DNA of 64,000 bases from Osedax fenrisi (lineage: Eukaryota > Annelida > Polychaeta > Sabellida > Siboglinidae), in the NCBI GenBank assembly GCA_964019155.1, contig OZ025242.1, positions 82,576,577 through 82,640,576 of the forward strand, read 5' to 3'. The notes under the pieces were generated by a model. The model worked only from the letters and a program-made list of their open reading frames with translations. It was not told the origin of the DNA and ran no database searches. Below, piece after piece: positions 22,014-32,660 of this stretch (its first letter is position 1; every line of letters starts with the position of its first letter). The translations under genes were made by a program, and so were the position numbers.

Positions 22014-22112
22014 GGTACGAGATAACCTAATGCGGGTACGAGGTCCACATCTATGGTACGAAAGCACTTGATTGGGTACGAGATATATTGGTACGATATC
22101 ATTATGGTACGA
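22014..22112 (+). repeat. Array of six GGTACGA motifs
   Basis: Exact GGTACGA occurs at 22014, 22035, 22055, 22075, 22090 and 22106, with spacings of 21, 20, 20, 15 and 16 bases. The bases between motifs differ, so this is not an ordinary tandem repeat. An 86-codon open frame starts in it (22053-22313), but its composition is not convincing. Confidence 0.85.
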
Positions 22113-22361
22113 GATCACCGGTATCCATATAATAACATCCGTACATTACAAACAAATATTTCAATTATTATACAAATAATTTACATTCAACATTCATTTA
22201 CAATATTAAATATGAGTATTAGACATATTATTCCAATGGGTAAATATAGTGAAACATATAATTATACCTATTTGGATGCCCGTATATACACATATAAGGT
22301 TTTAAAGAAATAGTTATACCACACTTTAAATTAAAAGTTATTTATAATATATTATCGTGAT

Positions 22362-22615
22362 TCTCGAAGCAGGCCGCCGATTATTATTATAATCCAGGAT
22401 TATAATGTCAGAGTTCAGTTGTTTGATTTCTTTGGTTTGATTTTATTTTTCTGTTTTATTAGCTGAATTATATCCCCAAGTGTGACTATAAAATATTGTG
22501 TTACTATAAAATATCTTATAATGCGTATAATGTGCAGTAGTGCATATATAATATATGTACCGGCCACTTTTAACTCTGACATTATTATAATAACAAACGG
22601 CGGCCTGCTTCGAGA
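22362..22615. mobile_element. MITE with TCTCGAAGCAGGCCGCCG inverted termini
   Basis: The ends are an 18-bp perfect inverted repeat. A second inverted pair 'ataatgtcagagtt' lies further in. The interior is AT-rich with no coding. No target duplication could be identified. The interior segment around 22430-22500 resembles sequence inside the neighbouring MITE at 23690-23790. Confidence 0.82.
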
Positions 22616-23105
22616 TAATTCTAAATTATGATAATATTATAAATTATAATTTATAATAGTATAATACTAACTTAGTAACTAAGTATTATAATATAAATAA
22701 TAAATATTTTGTTTAAAAAATCATTTTAAAAATATAATTAATTACATTTTTAAAATGATTTTAAAAATGATCTTAAAATAAATATTTAATATTTATATTG
22801 TTATAATATAATAATTATAATATTATTATATTATAATACTATTATAATAATATTATCACAATTAAATTATTATGTCACATAATACCTGAAAATAATTATT
22901 ATAATTAAAACAAATTAATTAATTATGATTGGATCAAAGATTAAAAGTTCTTGTAAAACATTTTAAAATGATCGCTTTTTTTTAAATTTAAATAAATAAA
23001 TGAATGCATATCGGACGACCAATAAGATACTTTTACTTTGAACTTTTTGAATCTCACCGTTATACCTATATTATATGTAATATCAACGAAATGATGTCTG
23101 CTAAC

Positions 23106-23259
23106 GGTATACGATCATAACGGATGGGTTGCAAATATAAATAAGCGCGAAAAATAACGAGTTGAGTTTTTATAGGCTCACTTTGAGATGTAATGCATTT
23201 AAAAAAACAAAGCAGGATTAAATTAAAACAATTAAACCAAATAACCCGTAAATATCAAC

Positions 23260-23297
<38 letters not shown>

Positions 23298-23320
23298 CCC
23301 AAACCGTCCGTTATGATACC
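23106..23320. mobile_element. MITE with perfect 9-bp target duplication (MULE-like)
   Basis: The 215-bp element has inverted ends GGTAT…ATAACGGA at the left and TCCGTTATGATACC at the right. It is flanked by TCTGCTAAC on both sides (23097-23105 and 23321-23329). A 9-bp duplication fits Mutator-like elements. The interior contains an (AT)n run at 23263-23290. No coding capacity. Confidence 0.87.
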
Positions 23321-23446
23321 TCTGCTAACATATATTGAATATGATATTCCGTGAAACTTTTATTTTAAAATTAATGTTATGCTCGAATTATTAAATCATA
23401 TTCAATATCATGATTCATTATTCATGAGTATATATTAAATAGGGGA

Positions 23447-23843
23447 ATACGAACGTAGGTAAACATTAAATAACTATAAATAGCAAAGTTCACGCATGGC
23501 GTGTGCAAGGCTTTTGTCACATGAATTTATTATACGCTCTTGAGCACATGAAAAAAAATCTGAATTAAAAATATGTATATATGAAATAATTCATTTTTAA
23601 TAATATACGTATAAACCATTCGTATTAATATATATATATATGATATATATATATATATACATATGAATACGAGTACAATCCTATTTGGTGATTGATATTT
23701 TTGGGTTATTTGATTTATTTGATTTAGTTTTGTTCTCTTTTTTCTAACTGAATTATATACCGAAGTGAGCGCGAGGCACCACTTGCGATCCACGTATGAA
23801 CTTTGTTATTTATAGTTATTTAATTTATGCCTACCGTCCGTAT
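23447..23843. mobile_element. MITE with ~40-bp inverted termini
   Basis: The left end carries 'taaataactataaatagcaa', and the right end its reverse complement with two changes. The outer tip 'atacg…taggt' matches 'gataCGGACGGTAGG' on the other side. It resembles the tips of the 23106 element (CGGACGG core). A possible 9-bp direct repeat 'tattaaata' flanks it at a few bases distance, but AT-richness makes that weak. Confidence 0.75.
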
Positions 23844-23849
23844 CATCTT

Positions 23850-25095
23850 ATTAAATATAATATTTGGATTTGGGAGAAAAAACCAGCATATTTTAGATAA
23901 TAGTTTGATGGTTTTCACGAATGCACCCTAATATTATATTAAATATATTAAATTATTATAATTTAATATAATTATTATAATAATTAAATTAAATATATTA
24001 GTATCATAATAATTATGTAAAAATCAATGTAACATTACATTGAATGTTACAATTAATTGTATATACTGTTAATACCAATATTACAATGAATCAATGATGT
24101 TAATATTATATTGAATATATATTTATATTACCATTATATAATACATTACTATTTGTAATACTCGTATTCCTATTAAATGTAATTAATTTAAATATAACTA
24201 ATAATACTTTACTAGCATGTTCATTGGCAATGGGTAGAACACATTTATTCACACCCTCCACATATTATTTAAAATACGCCTTTTTTCGATATACACATAA
24301 TTGAAGTTTATACAAATAAATGCAAAAAATCGTTTTTAAATCAAATATTTCAATATGATTATCATTATTATATAATAATATATAATAAATATATATTATA
24401 TAATATATAATATTATAATATATATATATATATATACCAATTAAAATCATAATATAATTTAATCTACATTATATTATCTAGAATGATGACGATAAAATAG
24501 AAAAATATCCTTCAATTCACATTTAATTTATATATCAATTCATATAAGTTATATGATATACAACTTAATAAAATATTTATATAGAAATACAAATTAAAAA
24601 AAAGTTAGGCATTTTTATTTTACAAATACATAAATATATCTGATTTTTGAAATCATTGTTTGAAATCATTGAAATGTGATTAAACATACCACTGACAAGT
24701 ATATGTTTCTGAGTACAAAAAGTTGCCATTCCAGAGAAAGCGAGTATACATCATATAATATTATATAGTAATTTTTTAATTTTTAAATTTCTATCAACTA
24801 TTAATTAAATATTAAAATTTATCCTTCTTATTATTTTAATAGAGTTATTCTTTAGTGATTATATTATTAGTAAATTACTATTCAAAATTAGGCTTTATTT
24901 AAAACATTTATGTAGATATTGTGAAATTCAAAGAATTAATATTTGATAATAGTTAATTTATATTTAAACGCAATAGTAGGCATGCGTCGACCTATTTAAA
25001 TTGGTAAATATATTATTTAAGTAGGCTTGTAGAATGTTCCTTAATAATAATCAAATGGTCTAGTTAATAAATCAATAATAAAATTGTATAGAATT
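23850..25095. other. AT-rich spacer, no gene seen
   Basis: AT-rich sequence with small palindromes and a (TA)n run near 24416-24437. Confidence 0.6.
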
Positions 25096-25099
25096 TAAA

Positions 25100-25390
25100 T
25101 ATATTGTATACATGTTCAACAGGACAGGTGTACTCAATATGTGCCACGCTCCATCCTACTACGATTGGGCGCAAACGAACGGGAAATTTGTAACGACTTC
25201 ATTGCAATGATGACCTGTCTCGCAACCTTTGCGCCCGCCTGTAAAACTCTGTTCCATCAACCTTCTATAGAATGTTGAATACCTGCAATAAGTCACACAT
25301 CATACGAAGAGAGTGGTCACTATTTAGACCACTATGGTCAGTATTACGGCCGCTACCGGACTTCTTAGTTAAGCCAGCACCCCGTTATAC
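25100..25390. other. GC-rich unique island, possible decayed exon
   Basis: The segment is much richer in GC than its flanks. On the minus strand one frame reads GAKVARQVIIAMKSLQISRS within a 30-codon open stretch. Other frames on both strands also have stop-free runs of 20-30 codons. A short resemblance to ribosomal RNA ('ttgtaacgacttca') was considered and rejected. No family assigned. Confidence 0.35.
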
Positions 25391-25707
25391 TATACATACA
25401 TATACTTGTTATAATATCTATTTGATAATGTATTGAGTACGGATTTTAATTATATTAGTGATGGATTCATAAAATAGATATATGTATATAATTTATATTA
25501 TAGAAATAAGAATGAAATTTCATATGGATAGTTTTATATATACCCATTAATTTGTAATAATTAGATGTATAAATACTTTATATTATAATAATAAAACATG
25601 ACTATATATACATAAAAATTGTAGTTTGAATCATTTATTGTGATAATATAGTTGACTGTAATTAGTTAAGTCATTACGTTAATGTATCACATGACAATGA
25701 TTGACAG

Positions 25708-25803
25708 GTGGTACAAAGTAACTACATCGATATCAATGTTTAAATGCAATACGACTTCAAGAACAGATGTCTGCTTCCATTGTTAGATCGTACCGACATG
25801 AAG
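25708..25803 (+). pseudogene. Exon-like segment ending at a donor site
   Basis: After 'gattgacag' the frame reads VVQSNYIDINV, meets a TAA, then MQYDFKNRCLLPLLDRTDMK up to 'aag|gttagt'. The second part has excellent codon quality and might instead be a first exon starting at ATG 25744. Gene not recognised. Confidence 0.45.
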
Positions 25804-25899
25804 GTTAGTCGAGAAGCTCTCTCCTATCGTAGAGTTTGACGAGCTATTGATGCATTGGTTGACATTAACTATCCCATTATATTGCTTGATGCACTATCA

Positions 25900-26560
25900 T
25901 TTCGTATTAGTTGATACATACTCCTCTATTGTAGAGTTTATATTTACTACCACCTGATATATAATAGTTCATCAATCAATACATATCATTATTCCACTAC
26001 TATATACCTGTATTTATATCTGTTTACTGATCTATATTCAGCAAAATCAAATTATAATATTATTCCGTCACCAGAGTTGCATTAATACTAATCTTGTTAC
26101 TAGTAATAGTAGTATTGCTAGTTACTAATAGTAGTATTACTACTGTAGTAGTAGTGTCGCTACTATAGTAGTAGTGTAGCTACTGTAGTATATCCTCTAT
26201 AGCTAATGCATATGTGCTGCATGTGTATTGTGCAGTTCACATTCTGGGAGAAGGCAAAGTTTTAATTTATAAAACAAATTAAATATGTTTATAATAATTA
26301 TTTAAATGAATTATTCAACGGAAATATTGAAATATAAATATTCTGTGATGAATCATGTTCATTACTCACTAAATAAGTAAAATGATTACATTTCAATACA
26401 TACAAATACATGCATACAATTTGACTAAATGATTTAGTATATAATATAGATAGAGTGTAGTGAATTTAGTCATTTATTAGATAATTCAATATATCTTATA
26501 CATCGCTAATTAGTTTATATTATACAATTATGTAATTATTCATGTGCGACCGCATAAAAA
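25900..26560. other. AT-rich spacer with a TAG/TAC trinucleotide patch
   Basis: A patch at 26098-26190 is rich in 'gtagtag' and 'ctactatag' trinucleotides in both orientations and can fold on itself. Otherwise nothing is seen. Confidence 0.6.
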
Positions 26561-26576
26561 GTGTATAGAGTTAAAA

Positions 26577-27035
26577 CAAAGATTTTTCTAAGGAAAGATA
26601 TAACACTTACATAAAATCGTGTATTTCGAATTTGTGTACAAAATACCCCAGTACCACCTATAGGGTAACTTTTATGAACTATGTGGTGTTTATAGTGTAA
26701 ATTCGTATCAAACTATACACTTTTAAAATGTTAAATAATATGCTTTAAATTAGTATTTATATGATGAAAACTAAGTGTTCATTACTAATATATAACAAAC
26801 AAATATGATATGTATGTTTTAAATGCTATAAGTATATATTTGGTGTGTAAAATGATTTTACTAAAATCCAATTTATATTGCATGTACTTTACAATGAAAA
26901 CTTTGTTGTATGAAAACAGAGCCGAACCTAAATATATGTCAGTGATTCGATACTACTGCTAGCAGCGGCATCGTGTATTACTAAATTACATTGCATACAT
27001 AGGTAGTGTTAAATCCTTGCTTCGCAAAATCTTTG
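26577..27035. mobile_element. CAAAGATTTT-TIR MITE, reverse copy with 7-bp target duplication
   Basis: The 459-bp element is an inverted-orientation relative of 18895-19348, sharing internal blocks such as 'tgctagcag' and 'aatttgtgtacaaaatacc'. It is flanked by GTTAAAA on both sides (26570-26576 and 27036-27042). Confidence 0.88.
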
Positions 27036-27135
27036 GTTAAAATTATAATTATTATATTAATCGCCTAATACTATTAGTCTAATAGTATGTAATAATGCAG
27101 TGATGAATGTTAAGAAGTTACAACACTAATCGTAG

Positions 27136-27231
27136 GAAATCAAAACATCAGAACCTGTTTGATAACACTGATCATCGCTTTCCTCGTCTCCGATAACACA
27201 GTGATCATCAACAACATCTTGTCTGTTATAG
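27136..27231 (+). CDS. Single exon resembling an amino-acid transporter (Aa_trans/SLC36-like) membrane segment
   Basis: The 96-nt stretch lies between an acceptor-like 'cgtag' and a 'ggtttatg' donor-like junction. It is exactly 32 codons without a stop. It encodes NIRTCLITLIIAFLVSDNTV followed by IINNILSVI. An Arg-Thr then long hydrophobic run, P/S-D/N and a second hydrophobic run is the pattern of the amino acid/auxin permease family. Only one exon is visible and no neighbouring exons were found, so it may be an orphan fragment. The family call is tentative. Confidence 0.4.
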
Positions 27232-27598
27232 GTTTATGTCATTATACTATCATACTTGTACTCACTTATCTTGTATACCTTTATCATATATATTCATATA
27301 TATATATATTGCCTTAAGGGAAATTTTCTAGTAATAATTTACTACTAAATTATTTAACCATATACCTTCACAACAAAAGTTGCCATTAATTTCACACTAC
27401 AGTATCAACTGGCTTTACAGTATATTGATCATAATAGTTTTATCATTACACCATTGTTTTTAAGTTTAAATTCCTATTTTGTTCAATAGTATTTAACATA
27501 ATTTATAAGTGACGTAAAATGGTAAAAAATGGATTATTAATTTTGGTGTACTTCATATTACACTTTATAATATGGTTTTAGTATCAGTGAAAAAACTA

Positions 27599-27849
27599 CA
27601 CATAAAAAGTGTTTTTTAGGATATGTTATAAGATATTAATTAATATATTTACATTTATTTTGACATGAAGTTTGAATTGCTATTTTTATTCTATAATGAC
27701 AATTTCTCAATATCTGTGTATACATATATGCATATAGCATTTTCCAGATAAACTGTTGTAGCTATAATACTAATTTGTTTTCTTTATATGAAGTACATAT
27801 ATATATATAAATAAATAGGGAAAATATTATTTTATAAATATAGTTAGTA
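27599..27849. repeat. ~250-bp direct repeat, left (flanks a recombinase remnant)
   Basis: It matches 29351-29620 in the same orientation over its full length ('cacataaaaagtg' to 'atatagttagta'). The right copy has a longer (TA)n and a small insertion. Together they bracket the 1.5-kb segment carrying the recombinase-like fragment. The inverted counterpart at 41.7-43.1 kb lacks them. LTR-like arrangement, but the ends do not begin TG or end CA. Confidence 0.85.
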
Positions 27850-28169
27850 TTACGTTAGCAACGTTTATTAAAATTATTTCAAATACAATTTGTATTTATA
27901 TGATATGAAACATATCATCTTAATATAGTAAATTATTATAGTCAACTTTTACTATTAAGATATTATTATAACTTTTCCTTAAATACATATTAGGTTAAAG
28001 ATATAAAAGAATCTAAAACAGCCTACATTTATTATATTCAAATATTAATGAGTAGAGCAATATTAGAAAAAAATCTTTTGAAAAAAGGTAAATTAATATA
28101 ATTTATATTATTATTAAACTAAGGGGTTATATATGATTTACATTTGACTATTATAGGAGAGTTGATCAT

Positions 28170-28385
28170 ATGCCTGAATGTAAAGTCAGCTTGGATATTC
28201 AAAATTATATTAAAAAATATATATTATTAACTCATAAAAATTAGATTAATATTTATACTTGGACGCGGGCCATTATAGTTACATATTTAACGTTAATGAA
28301 TGGAAGATGGGGACAGGAAGTTGCCCTGATTACTTTAAAAGTAAAGAAACAAATATCTTCATTTCATCACATGTTGCAATACTAA
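28170..28385 (+). pseudogene. Tyrosine-recombinase-like fragment, plus copy
   Basis: The frame MPECKVSLDIQNYIKKYI is followed by one in-frame TAG, then a YLTLMNGRWGQEVALITL segment. It ends LQY before TAA. In related invertebrate transposon-associated tyrosine recombinases this region is typically 'LFNxRRGxEVxxLxL', the box containing the first catalytic arginine. Here the second R of RRG is W. A likely upstream exon ends near 28087 ('aaaaaag|gtaaat') with an acceptor 'actattatag' before 28158. It is the inverted relative of 42576-42788. Clearly decayed. Confidence 0.6.
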
Positions 28386-28464
28386 AGAAGATACATGTTG
28401 CTGTAGGAGACGAATAGATGTCTGGCTTCTAATATATAAATTCCTTTTCAGATATATATATATA

Positions 28465-28573
28465 TTAGGGTGGAGTGAATTTTGATATAATTATGGCCGT
28501 CTGGTTATGTCTCACGATAGTGATTTAAGGTTATGTGGAGTTCAATAATGTCAATAAATTCACTACACCCTAA
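28465..28573. mobile_element. 109-bp MITE with TTAGGGTG-type TIRs, copy 1
   Basis: The inverted ends 'ttagggtggagtgaatttt' and 'aaattcactacaccctaa' enclose 'gccgtctggttatgtctc'. It is surrounded by (TA)n, so a TA duplication cannot be seen. The inverted copy is at 42388-42496. Both lie between the recombinase fragment and the next coding repeat, so the insertion predates the duplication of the larger unit. Confidence 0.85.
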
Positions 28574-28597
28574 TATATATATATATACATATCATGA

Positions 28598-28599
<2 letters not shown>

Positions 28600-28657
<58 letters not shown>
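28600..28657. repeat. (TA)n microsatellite, ~58 bp
   Basis: Pure TA run adjoining the MITE. A plus-strand open frame of IYIYIY repeats across it is not a gene. Confidence 0.97.
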
Positions 28658-28661
<4 letters not shown>

Positions 28662-28845
28662 TTATATGTATTTTTACATCTTTATATATAGAAGTTATTA
28701 TATAATTTTTATAATAAATTTATATTTAATTTTACATATATATATATTATTTTATCATATAAAATGTATTGAATTATTTATTGAATTTACACACATATTA
28801 TAAATTATTGATTTATTTTATCATATATTTATATATATATAAGCT

Positions 28846-29215
28846 ATACACATTCCGCATGCAGAACCACAAGTCTGACTACGAGCCCGGCGGAGAACAG
28901 AGTAGATACCAGGTGACTCCGGTGAGCGGATTGATCGTAGTTCCTGATGTCACCGTCCTAGGGAGTTCTATGGGGGGCTGTAGATAGAGAAACCATCCCT
29001 ACATTCACCCGTCCCAGTATAGTCAACATATTAAGACATCAACAGTGTGTTAAGCCTACCTGTACAACTTTACTCAGAACAAGGACAACTATGTTATCCT
29101 CAAAGAACTGAAACCATATCATTGTTACTATTTGAAGGAATATAACAAATGGTACGTATTACACTGCTATTATTCCACCCCATTATTCCACCCCGTTACT
29201 TTCTGTATAACTCAG
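28846..29215 (+). pseudogene. Unidentified coding repeat (YIHPSQYSQH family), plus copy
   Basis: One frame runs FRMQNHKSDYEPGGEQSRYQ, then VTPVSGLIVVPDVTV, GSSMGGCR, a TAG, then RNHPYIHPSQYSQHIKTSTV. The next codon is a TAA here but tyrosine in the minus copies. It continues LYNFTQNKDNYVILKELKPY and ends NKWYVLHCYYS. Base composition is near 45% GC. Inverted copies lie at 41740-42200 and 44630-45100, and a partial one at 13383-13524. The frame is kept across copies, so it was once coding. Family unknown. It follows the recombinase fragment in both the plus and the 42-kb copies. Confidence 0.6.
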
Positions 29216-29350
29216 TTAAGAATATTGAATTTAAAATATATGTATACATATATTATGAAAAAAGTAATAATAAATATCTTAATTATATAAATTATTTAAA
29301 CCCAAACCCAACCCTAAAAACTTGAAAACACATGAAAACAGTTTGTAAAT

Positions 29351-29557
29351 CACATAAAAAGTGGTTTTTAGGATATGTTATAAGATATTAATTAATGTAT
29401 TTACATTGACATTTATTTTATTTTGACATGAAGTTTGAATGATATTTATTTCTCTAATGACAATTTCTCAATATATGTGTATACATATATGCATATAGCA
29501 TTTTCCAGATAAACTGTTGTAGCTATAATACTAATTTGTTTTCTTTATATGAAGTAC

Positions 29558-29588
<31 letters not shown>

Positions 29589-29620
29589 GGGAAAACATTA
29601 TTTTATAAATATAGTTAGTA
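29351..29620. repeat. ~250-bp direct repeat, right
   Basis: Second member of the pair described at 27599-27849. Confidence 0.85.
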
Positions 29621-29720
29621 ATAACAAAAAAATACAATTTCTATAAAAATATCACAATTTAACAATATCTTATTTATATTTATATGTACATATATGTATT
29701 TATATGTATATAATACATTT

Positions 29721-29765
29721 TATAAGTATTCTTTATATAAGTATTCTTTATATAAGTATTCTTTC
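29721..29765. repeat. 15-bp tandem repeat, three copies
   Basis: The unit 'tataagtattcttta' is repeated three times, the last with one change. It lies 60 bp downstream (in minus-strand sense) of the tRNA-like sequence, where a SINE tail would be expected. Confidence 0.9.
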
Positions 29766-29822
29766 TACATATAAGATCACTTCTATATAATATTTTAAGA
29801 CCCATTTTATAAAATGAATTAA

Positions 29823-29897
29823 TGGTCCGAACGAGGCTCGAACCCGTGTCCTACTACTTGTGTGTCTGATACATTAGCCACTGAGCCACACATGCAG
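29823..29897 (-). tRNA. tRNA-like sequence, probably a tRNA pseudogene or SINE head
   Basis: On the minus strand an A-box TGGCTCAGTGG (29888-29878) and a B-box GGTTCGAGCCT (29844-29834) are at tRNA-like spacing. The T-arm pairs well (acggg/ctcgt) and the 3' end reads TCGGACCA. However the 5' acceptor strand does not pair with the 3' one. No proper anticodon stem with U33 can be drawn. It is therefore not a working tRNA. The internal Pol III promoter boxes and the short tandem repeat beyond the 3' end fit a tRNA-derived SINE head. Confidence 0.7.
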
Positions 29898-29899
29898 TT

Positions 29900-30650
29900 G
29901 AATAACATAGTATTTATGTTTAGAATAATTCAATGTAAACAATTTTATTTTTATTTTTTTTATATTGATCAATTTATAATTTATAAAACATTATAATATA
30001 AAATAAAATAGTCACTTATAATAAATTAAATATTTATAATTTTATTTTATAAATACTTTATGGGAATAAATAAAATTAATTTAAAGTGATATATAAATTT
30101 TATATTATATATAATATAACAATGTGTCCTTATGAATTCCTATAGTAATATATGGTATTCATAAACATTTAAAATTGTGAAATAAAAACAATACACATTG
30201 AAAGATTAGAGTGTATTTTCACGAGATCACTCGGTGAAAATTAAAAATACAAGAAAATCACATTCCAAGTTTTGTAATAAATAATAACAGAACAGTTAAT
30301 AAAATATGATATAAAATATAGATATATAAACATATGTATATTAAATGACACATATTTACAAAAAAACACAATAGGTTAAATAAATTTCATATCATTATTA
30401 TTTCGGTTTAGTTTGTAAAGACCTTATAATGAATGAAATAATAAAATGGAAAAATTTCACATATTGAAAATTAAAATACTAAACTTATAAAATATGCATC
30501 ATAAAATATATATTAAATAAAACCAGACAACCAGCCGGCCTGATGCGTCTGCCCTTAACGTATTACATTACAACTTTTTAGTTTCATTAACATATATTAT
30601 AATATAATTATCTTTATAATCCTATTATATAATGCATTATTACCTCATTC
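29900..30650. other. AT-rich spacer, no gene seen
   Basis: Nothing recognisable apart from a short GC-richer patch at 30525-30555. Confidence 0.55.
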
Positions 30651-30655
30651 CACAG

Positions 30656-30828
30656 GTGATAAAGAACAAGAGCGTCTCGGAGACACTGAAGATGCAGATA
30701 TTTGGAGAATAAAGTCTCTTGAATATCTTGAACCCCAACATTGGACGAGTGCCTTCAAATTTAGCAAAACTGACATCAGGAAACTGGGAAGACACTAGCA
30801 GAATGGTGATGGCATTGAAGTTAGTATG
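30656..30828 (+). pseudogene. Exon-like segment after a consensus acceptor, unidentified
   Basis: After 'cctcattccacag' the frame reads VIKNKSVSETLKMQIFGE, a TAA (30710-30712), then LNILNPNIGRVPSNLAKLTS and NWEDTSRMVMALKLV up to a 'gtatgc' donor-like site. GC content and codon quality are high on both sides of the stop, so this looks like a once-functional exon with one nonsense change. The protein family is not recognised. Confidence 0.45.
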
Positions 30829-30849
30829 GTATGCAAAGATATATCACTA

Positions 30850-31800
30850 TTATGGTATCTATTCATGTGAAATAAATTTTAATATCGTTTAGTTTGAAAT
30901 ATATATATATGACAATATTATCGTTTTTTAATGATCTTGGTTACTCTTAGTAATATTAAATTGTTTATGTATTCACATTTTTGATCATAACTTCTTTATA
31001 TTACCAATTTAAAAAATCAAAATAGACTTATAGAATATAAAATCTTTCCAATGGTATCTATTATGTTTCAATAACATCGATATGAACAATATCATTTTTA
31101 TATTTATTATTGTACTATTATAATGCATATACATACTATTTAATATTTAATATATAGGTAATTAATATATTTAATTAATATTTAAACATTATAATAATTA
31201 ACTATTTGTATAATAATACTTAATGTAATGTATACTTTATCATTAAATTTATAAAATATTACCATTATAATAATATATAGTGTAATGTATGTTTATCAAA
31301 TATGGTTCCGTGTTAAATATTCCAATATAATTTATACAATTTTAATATAAATAATTTCAAAAAAGAATTATCAAAGTATCATTTATAATGTTACAAAATA
31401 TGTATAATTCTACATTGAAAATGGACCTATTTATTTATCATGTTTCTCGAATATGGCTGTATATTTTAAGAAAAATGGTTCTTATTGTTAAAAAATATTA
31501 TATTCTTAAAACCCAAATACATTTATTTTGTATTGTATTCAAAAATGTTCATAACTTTTCATTTATAATGATATATTTAAAAAATGTATATGTTGGCAAA
31601 TATAATATAAAAATAGAATTAGAAATAAATATTTTGTAATACAGATGGAACAATTTTTCTTTATTTTCAAAAATTAATTAGAATAACATATCCTTATATT
31701 GCAAAATCATTAAAATTGATATAAATCATTAATACAGAATTCTACAATAAATATATGAATAACTGATAGGTAACAATACATAAATGTATATAATAATACA
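30850..31800. other. AT-rich spacer, no gene seen
   Basis: Only AT-rich sequence. An 83-codon open frame at 31388-31639 has AT-driven composition (I, Y, K, N) and is not supported. Confidence 0.55.
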
Positions 31801-31829
31801 TATAACAATACAGGCACATTACATAACAC

Positions 31830-31970
31830 TGTAGCATGCAGACACATGGACTACAGAGAAGGAAACAGATGATCAGAGAGAAATCTTTGTGTTGGTGCTG
31901 TTCCTCAGAGAGTTATGCTGTTCCTTCAGCAATGCTTTCGCTTTCAGAGATAAACCTTTCCTCTATAGGT
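31830..31970. other. GC-richer patch with an imperfect internal repeat
   Basis: 'gctgttcctcagagagttat' is followed by the related 'gctgttccttcagcaatgct'. A minus-strand frame reads SESESIAEGTA then a stop and LSEEQHQHKDFSL. Possibly a decayed exon. No family. Confidence 0.35.
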
Positions 31971-32279
31971 TATTAAATATTTGTGTTTGTAATTAAATGT
32001 GTTATGCCAATCTAAACTCATTTTATTTATATGAAGCCTTACATTTAAAGTAAAAATATTTATTAATTTATTGTAAATTTAAATAATATATTAGGTACAT
32101 TTCTATTATATGTTAATTTTATTATTTTACATTTCATTTATATATTAATTAATTATTGTACATTTAAATTATATATTCATCCATTACGGAGTCTAAGGGA
32201 CTTAAGGCTTTGTATTAGAACCGATTATTTTCATTATTTATCTCCTTCATATTTTAAATTTTATTTCACAATTTTCCTT

Positions 32280-32660
32280 TATTTCAGTTCACTCATATGC
32301 TGATGATATACTACTTAACATAAAATATTCTTCCGATCTAAATTTTGCTCCAACTCTTTTATCTAACTGTATTAAATCTATCCGTAAATGGATTTCAAAT
32401 AACTAATATCACTAAATCCTAATAAAACAGAATCCATATTTCTTCACCTGCCATCACCCGTTAACCGTTCCACTTTTCATCATGGTTAATAATCATGATA
32501 TCCTATATTTGTATAATGTTAAATTTAATAATTTGATAATATTGGTGTATTTTTCAACAGCTCTCTATATTTTCATCACCTCATCTCAAATCTTCTTCAC
32601 TTCATAAAATCTGCACTCTCCAATCTAATCCGTAATTCCTTAAAGGGGAGGGGTGAGGGT
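32280..32660 (+). pseudogene. Decayed LINE reverse transcriptase, palm to thumb (CR1/L2-like)
   Basis: The plus-strand frame contains the catalytic SYADDILL (near 32295), then an IKSIRKWIS helix. After a stop comes 'LNPNKTE'-like sequence ('ctaatcctaataaaacag') and, after a frame change, 'SNLIRNSL' (near 32620). This series is the standard order of the RT domain in CR1/L2-group LINEs. Endonuclease and the rest are absent. Confidence 0.8.

Noticed and set aside
25140..25260. Resemblance to the SSU rRNA 3' end ('ttgtaacgacttca')
   Set aside because: Only about 14 bases match and the surrounding rRNA signature is missing.
28594..28803. IYIYIY-type ORF and similar frames over TA runs
   Set aside because: They arise directly from dinucleotide repeats.
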